Part shown: one piece after another, positions 7,145 through 12,413 of the stretch
How the letters are laid out: each line of letters starts with the position of its first letter
Numbering within the stretch: position 1 is the stretch's first letter
Source: Campylobacteraceae bacterium
GTDB lineage: Bacteria; Campylobacterota; Campylobacteria; Campylobacterales; Sulfurovaceae
Length of the DNA: 12,413 nt
Direction: 5' to 3'
Assembly: GCA_026995985.1 (NCBI GenBank)
Contig: JALWNF010000178.1
Coordinates: 1 to 12,413 of the forward strand
Position numbers and translations under genes: made by a program
The notes under the pieces: model-generated
The model's database searches: none
Told to the model about the DNA's origin: nothing
What the model saw: only the letters and a program-made list of their open reading frames with translations

Positions 7145-8515
7145 ATGTTAATTAATAAACTATTTGACACTGCCATTATTGGTGGTGGTGTTGCTGGAAC
7201 TTCACTTCTCTTTACACTTGCTCGTTATACCGATTTAAAAAATATTATTCTTTTTGAAAAGTATGATGAGGTAAGTCAACTTAACTCTAATCCTAAAGCA
7301 AATTCACAAACACTTCATGTTGGAGATATTGAGAGTAACTATACCTTTGAGAAGGCTAAAAAGGTAAAACGTGCTTCATCTATGGTCTCTAACTATATTC
7401 AAAATTTTGGTGAAGTTAACCGTTGTGGTTTTAGGGGCGATAAGATGCTCTTAGCTGTTGGCGAAGAGGAGATAGCTAAACTAAAAGAGCGTTATGAGGA
7501 GTTTAAAGAGCTATACCCATATCTTGAACTTTGGGACGAAGAGTTTTTAAGAGAGTTTGAGCCAAATCTACTTAAAGAACGAAAAGAGCCAATCTTAGCT
7601 ATGGGAGCTAGAGGGCAGATAACTACTGTAGACTACAAGTTATTGAGTGAGAGTTTTGTTCAAGAAGCATTAGATACAGACAAAAATATTCAGATGCGTT
7701 ACCATGAAGAGGTAACCAAAATAGAGCGTGATAGAGATGGAAGCTATAAGATAACTACTGATACAACTATGTTTAGAGCAAAATCTGTTGTGGTAAATGC
7801 AGGAGCCTACTCTCTACTCTTTGCTCAATCTTTAGGTTATGGAGAGGAGTATGCTATCTTACCAATAGGTGGCTCTTTCTTCTTTACAAAAGAGAAGTTT
7901 TTGAACTCTAAAGTATATACTATGCAGAATCCAAAGTTACCTTTTGCTGCTGTTCATGCTGACCCTGATTGTACTAAAGATTGGAATACACGTTTTGGAC
8001 CAACTGCCTTTGCTTTACCTAAACTAGAGCGTTATCATGCACTTCATCTTAAAGATTTAATTTCTGCATTAAATATAGATAAGTCAGTTACTAAAGTCTA
8101 TATGAAACTATTTAAAGATAAGACTATTCGTAACTATATAATAAAAAACTTTTTAGAGGAGATTCCACACTTTGGAAAAGAGATATTTATACGAGATGCA
8201 CGTAAGATTATTCCATCTCTTAATGCAGAAGATTTAGAGTTTGCAGAAGGTTATGGTGGAATGCGTCCACAAATTATAGATAAGAAGTCTCAAGAGCTAC
8301 TTTTAGGAGAGGCAAAGATAGAAGATGGTGGACTCATCTTTAACATGACTCCAAGTCCAGGTGCAACAAGCTCTCTAGCAATTGCTCTAAAAGATGCTCA
8401 GAGTGTTTGTAAAGTTTTAGGGGTAACATTTGACTCTCTTAAGCATAAAAATGAGATAGAGTCTCTACTGCCACATAATAAACAATCTCAAATTAAAGAG
8501 AGAATTATAGCATAA
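7145..8515 (+). CDS. mqo: Malate:quinone oxidoreductase (FAD-dependent)
   Basis: This 456-residue peripheral inner-membrane flavoprotein oxidises L-malate to oxaloacetate and passes electrons to the quinone pool, serving as the NAD-independent malate step of the TCA cycle. The N-terminal FAD Rossmann motif is AIIGGGVAGTS (10-20), with the ribose-binding acidic residue E38 in ILFEK. The segment NSNPKANSQTLHVGDIESNY (47-66) is typical of the short Campylobacterota Mqo. Near the C-terminus are GGMRPQIIDKKSQ and the conserved FAD-contacting stretch PSPGATSSLAIA. The length matches the ~450-residue Helicobacter/Campylobacter form, shorter than E. coli Mqo. The start is supported by AGGAAA and good spacing. 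Related FAD oxidoreductases acting on lactate or 2-hydroxyglutarate are the alternative, but the motifs favour malate. Confidence 0.88.
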   Translation: MLINKLFDTAIIGGGVAGTSLLFTLARYTDLKNIILFEKYDEVSQLNSNPKANSQTLHVGDIESNYTFEKAKKVKRASSMVSNYIQNFGEVNRCGFRGDKMLLAVGEEEIAKLKERYEEFKELYPYLELWDEEFLREFEPNLLKERKEPILAMGARGQITTVDYKLLSESFVQEALDTDKNIQMRYHEEVTKIERDRDGSYKITTDTTMFRAKSVVVNAGAYSLLFAQSLGYGEEYAILPIGGSFFFTKEKFLNSKVYTMQNPKLPFAAVHADPDCTKDWNTRFGPTAFALPKLERYHALHLKDLISALNIDKSVTKVYMKLFKDKTIRNYIIKNFLEEIPHFGKEIFIRDARKIIPSLNAEDLEFAEGYGGMRPQIIDKKSQELLLGEAKIEDGGLIFNMTPSPGATSSLAIALKDAQSVCKVLGVTFDSLKHKNEIESLLPHNKQSQIKERIIA

Positions 8516-8534
8516 TAGTTTCATTTCTTTACTT

Positions 8535-8540
8535 TATAAT
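8535..8540 (+). promoter_or_regulatory. -10 box of the three-gene surface-modification cassette
   Basis: A perfect TATAAT lies 20 bases after the mqo stop and 85 before the preferred ATG at 8625. The implied leader of about 78 bases has no clear hairpin beyond a 5-bp GTAAC/GTTAC match. No terminator was seen after mqo, so partial co-transcription with mqo is possible. Confidence 0.45.
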
Positions 8541-8624
8541 ATAAATAGTAATCTCTTATATTTTGGTGTAACTATATCTATGGTAGATTATGTTACCCTT
8601 CCATTAAGATATAGGGAGATTGCT

Positions 8625-9989
8625 ATGAAAAACAAAAAGACAGTTATAACCTACGGAACTTACGATATGCTCCATGTTGGTCATATGAACTTGCTAAAAC
8701 GTGCAAAAGCACTTGGTGACTACCTTATTGTAGGAGTTACAGATGAGAACTATGACCGTTCAAGAGGTAAACTTAATGTTGTTGAGAGTACCAAAAAACG
8801 GGTTAAGGCGATTGAGGCTTTAGACTTTGTAGATAAAGTAATAGTTGAAAAGCACAAAAATCAAAAAGTAGAAGATATACTCAAGTATGATGTTGATATC
8901 TTTGCTATTGGAGATGATTGGAGGGGATATTTTGACTACCTAAATGAGTATACTCATGTTGAGTATCTTCCTAGAACAGAGGGAATCTCTAGCACTAAAC
9001 TAAGAAGAGAAAATTTTGATATGATTAAGCTTGGTTTAGTTGGTTTAGGAAAAGATACTCAAGCATTTATTGATGAGTCACAGTTTGTATCTAATGTAAA
9101 GGTCAATCGTATATTTGCTAAAGACTTTTTAGCTGTAAAGGCTTTTACTAAAGATAATGAGCTTATTAAGTATGGTCATGATAACTATGATGAGTTTTTA
9201 GATAGCCCTATTGATGCTGTCTATATAGATACACAGTTAGCTGAACACTATATGTATATTAAAAAGGCTCTTTTAGCTGGTAAGCATGTACTTTGTGAAA
9301 ATCCTATAGCGTTATCAAAAGATGAGCTAAAGGAGCTTCTCTCTTTAGCTAAAAAAGAGAAAAAGATTCTTCTCTCTGCTGTAAAGACAGCTTTTCTACC
9401 TGCATTTAATCAACTCTTTAAAGAGTTAGCTACAGGAGTTATAGGAGAGGTTAAAGAGGTACGTGCTACAAGAACATCTCTTTACAAAGAGAAACACTAC
9501 TCCGATAGTTTTATTCAACAAGGAGCAACCAATATTCTCTCTTCATATACTTCACTACTTGTCAACAAAGTACTTGGAAAACCAAAGAGCATTACCTTTT
9601 TCCCACAAGAGGAGAATGGATATGATATTAACAACTTAATTGTTACTAAACATAAAAATGGTGCATTGGGTATTGCTAATGTTGCTGTTGGTATGAAGTC
9701 TGAAGGCGATGCTGTTATCTCTGGGACAAAAGGGTATATATATATTCCTGCTCCATGGTGGTTGACTCAAAAATTTGAGGTTCGTTTTGAAGATACCCAT
9801 AAGACATTAGTCTTTAACTATGAGTTTGAGGGGTGTGGATTGCGTTATATGATAGCAGAGTTTACCTCTTTAATCCAAAGAGGAAAAATTAAATCTAAAA
9901 TGCTTACTCCATCAGATATAGTGGGTATTAACAGAGTACTTTTAGAGTACAACGATAGTAAAAAAAATAAAAGAAAGAAGGAAAAGTAG
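8625..9989 (+). CDS. Bifunctional TagD-like cytidylyltransferase / Gfo-Idh-MocA-type protein
   Basis: This is a 454-residue fusion. Residues 6-130 are a glycerol-3-phosphate cytidylyltransferase-type domain: TYGTYDMLHVGHMNLLKRA (9-27) with the HxGH nucleotide-binding motif (17-20), then AIGDDWRGYFDYL and RTEGISSTK (117-125). It should join CTP and a small alcohol phosphate to form a CDP-alcohol. Residues 133-450 resemble Gfo/Idh/MocA oxidoreductases (GKHVLCENP, ATGVIGEVKEVRATR, GTKGYIYIPAPWW), but the EKP lysine is Asn226, the third Rossmann glycine is T145, and the usual catalytic Asp of GGxLxD is Ile. An in-frame ATG at 8580 would add 15 residues but has no ribosome binding site; the ATG at 8625 has AGGGAG at 8613-8618 and starts just before the domain. 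It is joined directly to the next gene by TAG|ATG. Confidence 0.85.
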   Translation: MKNKKTVITYGTYDMLHVGHMNLLKRAKALGDYLIVGVTDENYDRSRGKLNVVESTKKRVKAIEALDFVDKVIVEKHKNQKVEDILKYDVDIFAIGDDWRGYFDYLNEYTHVEYLPRTEGISSTKLRRENFDMIKLGLVGLGKDTQAFIDESQFVSNVKVNRIFAKDFLAVKAFTKDNELIKYGHDNYDEFLDSPIDAVYIDTQLAEHYMYIKKALLAGKHVLCENPIALSKDELKELLSLAKKEKKILLSAVKTAFLPAFNQLFKELATGVIGEVKEVRATRTSLYKEKHYSDSFIQQGATNILSSYTSLLVNKVLGKPKSITFFPQEENGYDINNLIVTKHKNGALGIANVAVGMKSEGDAVISGTKGYIYIPAPWWLTQKFEVRFEDTHKTLVFNYEFEGCGLRYMIAEFTSLIQRGKIKSKMLTPSDIVGINRVLLEYNDSKKNKRKKEK

Positions 9990-11069
9990 ATGATATATGA
10001 AGACTACTACATCTTTACCCCAGGTCCTGTAAAGATGAGTGATGAGATTTTAGAGATAGGCTCAAAGCAGACACCATACTTTAGAAACTGTAAGTTTTCA
10101 GATGTAACCTATGCGTGTGAAAAGGGGTTACTAGAGATGGTAAATGCTCCAGAGGGTTCAAGAGTTATCTTTTTAACAGCTTCAGGCACAGCGGGTATGG
10201 AGGCAACTGTTATGAACCTCTTGAGTAAAGATGACAATGCTCTTGTTGTTAATGGTGGTGGTTTTGGAAATCGCTTTGTAACTATTTGTGATGTTCATGG
10301 TGTGCCTCATACAGACTTTAAAGTAAAAGATACAAATCTACACAATATAGAAGAGTTAGCTCCAAAAGGGGAGTACACCTCTTTAATTGTTAATGCTCAT
10401 GAGACCTCTGTAGGTCACCTTTACGATTTAGATGCTATGGGAGCTTATGCTAAAAAGAGAGATTTACTCTTTATAGTTGATGCTATCTCTATGTTGGTAA
10501 CTGACCCTTTAGATATGCAGTCGCAAAATATAGATGTAGTAATTGCTAGTAGCCAAAAGGGTCTAGCTCTTCCTCCAGGGCTTACTATGGTTATTTTAGC
10601 CCCAAGAGCTTTAGAAAAAGTTCAAGATATTAATAGTCTCTACTTTAACTTCAAAGACTACTTAAAAAATGGTGAGAGAGGGCAAACCCCTTATACTCCT
10701 GCTGTAACAATTATGTTGCAACTAGAGGCTAGACTCAATCAGATTAAAAGAAGAGGTGGAGTAGGGCAGAGTATAAAAAGAGCTAAAGATATAGCAGAGT
10801 ACTTTAGAGCAGAGATAAAAGGCTTACCTCTAAAAGAGTACACTTCCTATATGCCAAATGCTATGACAACACTAACTCCAACTGATGGCAAGAGTGCAAT
10901 GGATATAGTTAATGACCTAGAGGAGCGTTACAAAGTAATGGTCTGTCCAAATGGTGGAGCCGAGCGTGATATTATCTTTAGAGTCTCACACATGGGAGAT
11001 ATGACTAGAGCCTATACCGATGTGTTAATTGATGCACTCTATGACTACTATGGTATGAAGAGAGTATAG
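9990..11069 (+). CDS. Class V PLP-dependent aminotransferase (AGXT/AEP-transaminase-like)
   Basis: This 359-residue cytoplasmic aminotransferase is of fold type I, class V. Visible landmarks are the N-terminal FTPGPVKMSDEIL (9-21), the phosphate-binding LTASGTAGMEA (62-72), the cofactor aspartate D164 in FIVDAIS, the Schiff-base lysine K190 in ASSQKGLALPPG, TPYTPAVTI, and the carboxylate-binding arginine in FRVSHMGDM near the C-terminus. These are shared by serine-pyruvate/alanine-glyoxylate aminotransferases and 2-aminoethylphosphonate:pyruvate transaminases, so an amino-acid donor is likely. The acceptor cannot be read from sequence. Position between a cytidylyltransferase and a LicD protein suggests it aminates a headgroup precursor instead of serving central metabolism. 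AAGGA (9978-9982) lies inside the end of the preceding gene; both ends are TAG|ATG junctions. Confidence 0.88.
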   Translation: MIYEDYYIFTPGPVKMSDEILEIGSKQTPYFRNCKFSDVTYACEKGLLEMVNAPEGSRVIFLTASGTAGMEATVMNLLSKDDNALVVNGGGFGNRFVTICDVHGVPHTDFKVKDTNLHNIEELAPKGEYTSLIVNAHETSVGHLYDLDAMGAYAKKRDLLFIVDAISMLVTDPLDMQSQNIDVVIASSQKGLALPPGLTMVILAPRALEKVQDINSLYFNFKDYLKNGERGQTPYTPAVTIMLQLEARLNQIKRRGGVGQSIKRAKDIAEYFRAEIKGLPLKEYTSYMPNAMTTLTPTDGKSAMDIVNDLEERYKVMVCPNGGAERDIIFRVSHMGDMTRAYTDVLIDALYDYYGMKRV

Positions 11070-11843
11070 ATGGCAGTAGAGCAAAAAGAGTTACGTAAAG
11101 CTCAACTTATTATGTTAGATATGCTAGTAGAGTTTGATGCTATTTGCAAAAAGCACAACTTAAAGTATTGGTTAGATTCAGGTACACTTTTAGGTGCTGT
11201 TCGTCATCAAGGGTTTATTCCTTGGGACGATGATATTGACCTCTCTATGCCTGTAGAGGACTACAATAGATTTAAAGAGATTGCAACCTCTGAACTCTCT
11301 GAAGATATTTTTTTCCAAACCAAAGAGAGTGACCCAAACTTTAAATTTGACTACATAAAACTTCGTTCAAACAGAGCATCTATTGTAGAGTTTCATGAGA
11401 AGGGTAGAGATGTAGGCTATCATCAAGGAGTTTTTGTAGATATATTTCCTATGTTAACTCTTCCAAATAGAGATTTTTATAAGAAGTTTTATGAAGGTAT
11501 CTTTCAAGCTATTCGCTCTGTCTCTGCTGTAAGCTTACATAACTCTAGTGGAAAAGATGCTCCTCAAATAAGAGAGACGTTACTAAAATCTCTCTATCTT
11601 TTACATCAAGGGTGGGATAAAAGTGATTTAAAGATTATTTATGGTGGGGAGATGCCAGATATAGCAGCATGGTTTGATATAGATGAGGTATTTCCTCTAT
11701 CAAAAATAGAGTTTGAGGGGTTAGAGTTTTACTCTCCTAAAAATCCTCAACACTACTTAAGTTCAATCTACTCTTTTGATTTTATGGAGCTTCCACCACC
11801 TGAAAAACGTACTACTCACGCTTTAGAGATTATTGTTAAATGA
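11070..11843 (+). CDS. LicD-family phospho-alcohol transferase
   Basis: This 257-residue protein belongs to the LicD/Fukutin branch of the nucleotidyltransferase superfamily, whose members move a phosphorylated headgroup (phosphocholine in LicD proper) from a CDP-activated donor to a surface glycan. The diagnostic block is YWLDSGTLLGAVRH (33-46) followed by GFIPWDDDIDLSMP (48-61), which supplies the metal-binding aspartates D53-D55 and D57. GVFVDIFPM (120-128) and the C-terminal MELPPPEKRTTHAL are also family features, and the length is complete. No signal peptide or membrane segment is seen, so it probably acts on the cytoplasmic side. It is the last gene of the cassette, with a weak AAGAGAG ribosome binding site at 11058-11064. 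The donor is presumably made by the two upstream enzymes; the acceptor glycan is unknown. Confidence 0.9.
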   Translation: MAVEQKELRKAQLIMLDMLVEFDAICKKHNLKYWLDSGTLLGAVRHQGFIPWDDDIDLSMPVEDYNRFKEIATSELSEDIFFQTKESDPNFKFDYIKLRSNRASIVEFHEKGRDVGYHQGVFVDIFPMLTLPNRDFYKKFYEGIFQAIRSVSAVSLHNSSGKDAPQIRETLLKSLYLLHQGWDKSDLKIIYGGEMPDIAAWFDIDEVFPLSKIEFEGLEFYSPKNPQHYLSSIYSFDFMELPPPEKRTTHALEIIVK

Positions 11844-11864
11844 TATTATCTCTATTAAAGTTAA

Positions 11865-12413
11865 TTAAAATAATCTCTTTTTTATTAACTCATTAACCAT
11901 CTTAGGGTTTCCTTTCCCTTTAGTTGCCTTTAAAACCTCTCCCACAAAGAAACCAAAGAGTTTACTGTTTCCTGCTCTAAACTTCTCTACATTCTTAGGG
12001 TTTTTAGCCATTACTTCGTTGATAATAGGTAACAAAACAGCAGGGTCACTTATCTGAACAAGTCCTCTACTCTCAACAATCTGCTGTGGCTCTTGCCCAC
12101 TTTTACTCATCTCTTCAAAGACCTGTTTTGCAATCTTAGTTGAGATGGTCTCATCATCTACCATTTTAATAAGATTGGCTATATCTTTTGGTTTAAACTT
12201 TAACTCATCTACAGATTTACTTTTTAGCTCTCTTGCTACCTCATTTGTCACTAAGTTAGCAATATTGACAGGACTGCTATATGTAGTTAGAGCCTCTTCA
12301 TAAAAAGAGGAGAGTTGAGCATCTCTTGCTAGAGTATTTGCTACTTCGCTATTGAGTTTTAGCTCTTTGGTATATTTTGCAAATAGAGCCTCTTGCTCTT
12401 TTGTCATTGGGGC
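11865..12413 (-). CDS. gatB: Aspartyl/glutamyl-tRNA(Asn/Gln) amidotransferase subunit B, C-terminal part (5' end outside window)
   Basis: About 182 residues of the GatB C-terminus are visible; the reading frame stays open to the window edge (two further codons, Ala-Pro, precede the first internal Met at 12407). GatB binds misacylated Glu-tRNA(Gln) or Asp-tRNA(Asn) and works with GatA and GatC to amidate them. The visible part is the helical linker plus the GatB/YqeY tail domain that contacts tRNA: KDIANLIKMVDDETISTKIAKQVFEEM, then GLVQISD, NPKNVEKFRAGNSKLFGFFVGEVLKATKGKGNPK and VNELIKKRL at the end, all typical. A full-length GatB is about 475 residues, so roughly 290 are missing to the right. 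It converges on the LicD gene with only 21 bp between stops. The kinase and amidotransferase core cannot be inspected here. Confidence 0.93.
   Translation of the reverse strand, partial: APMTKEQEALFAKYTKELKLNSEVANTLARDAQLSSFYEEALTTYSSPVNIANLVTNEVARELKSKSVDELKFKPKDIANLIKMVDDETISTKIAKQVFEEMSKSGQEPQQIVESRGLVQISDPAVLLPIINEVMAKNPKNVEKFRAGNSKLFGFFVGEVLKATKGKGNPKMVNELIKKRLF

Noticed and set aside
8580..8624. Upstream in-frame ATG giving 15 extra residues on the cytidylyltransferase fusion
   Set aside because: No ribosome binding site precedes it, the added residues do not resemble the family N-terminus, and the ATG at 8625 has a strong AGGGAG at ideal spacing.
9960..9967. Run of eight A near the end of the fusion gene, considered as a slippage or phase-variation site
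   Set aside because: It falls in a disposable Lys/Asn-rich tail, A-runs are common in this composition, and a slip would barely change the protein.
11844..11864. Terminator between the convergent LicD and gatB genes
   Set aside because: The 21-bp gap has only direct A/T-rich repeats (ATTATCTCT / ATAATCTCT) and a TTAATTAA palindrome; no stem with G/C pairs and a T-tract was found.

Overview
The window looks like a chromosomal segment of a Campylobacterota (Epsilonproteobacteria), most likely a free-living Sulfurovum/Sulfurimonas-type organism. The clues are strong A/T bias (very rich in intergenic DNA), promoters with clear -10 boxes and no obvious -35, an Mqo of the short (~450 aa) Campylobacter/Helicobacter type, and a GroES mobile loop resembling the Helicobacter/Campylobacter form. 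The genus assignment is inference. No tRNA, rRNA, CRISPR array, insertion sequence or phage gene was seen, and no gene-free stretch exceeds 300 bases; the longest is 1970-2243.

Layout. (1) 11-1969: the groES-groEL chaperonin operon, closed by a strong hairpin terminator. (2) 2244-3615: a tyrosine-rich NlpC/P60 lipoprotein facing an outer-membrane beta-barrel protein, the two converging on a shared hairpin. (3) 3730-4521 (minus): a lone MlaE-type lipid ABC permease, divergent from acpS (4577-4927), which has an extended -10 so close to its ATG that the mRNA may be leaderless. (4) 4989-6071: a Cu/Zn-efflux-type permease with a doubled Cys-Cys motif, whose last codons form its own terminator. 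(5) 6163-7077: a secreted YfdX-family protein with its own promoter and a dyad just downstream of it. (6) 7145-8515: malate:quinone oxidoreductase. (7) 8625-11843: a tightly packed three-gene cassette joined by two TAG|ATG junctions: a TagD-like cytidylyltransferase fused to a Gfo/Idh/MocA domain, a class V aminotransferase and a LicD-family transferase. (8) 11865-12413 (minus): the C-terminal part of gatB, running off the right edge.

How the genes fit together. Most of the window is housekeeping: protein folding, acyl-carrier activation, envelope maintenance, metal export, quinone-linked malate oxidation and tRNA-dependent amidation. The cassette at 8625-11843 stands out. Its parts suggest activation of a small phosphorylated alcohol with CTP, introduction of an amino group, and transfer of the phospho-amino-alcohol to a surface glycan. 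The oxidoreductase half of the fusion has lost several textbook catalytic and cofactor residues. The cassette is the best candidate here for an incompletely described system.
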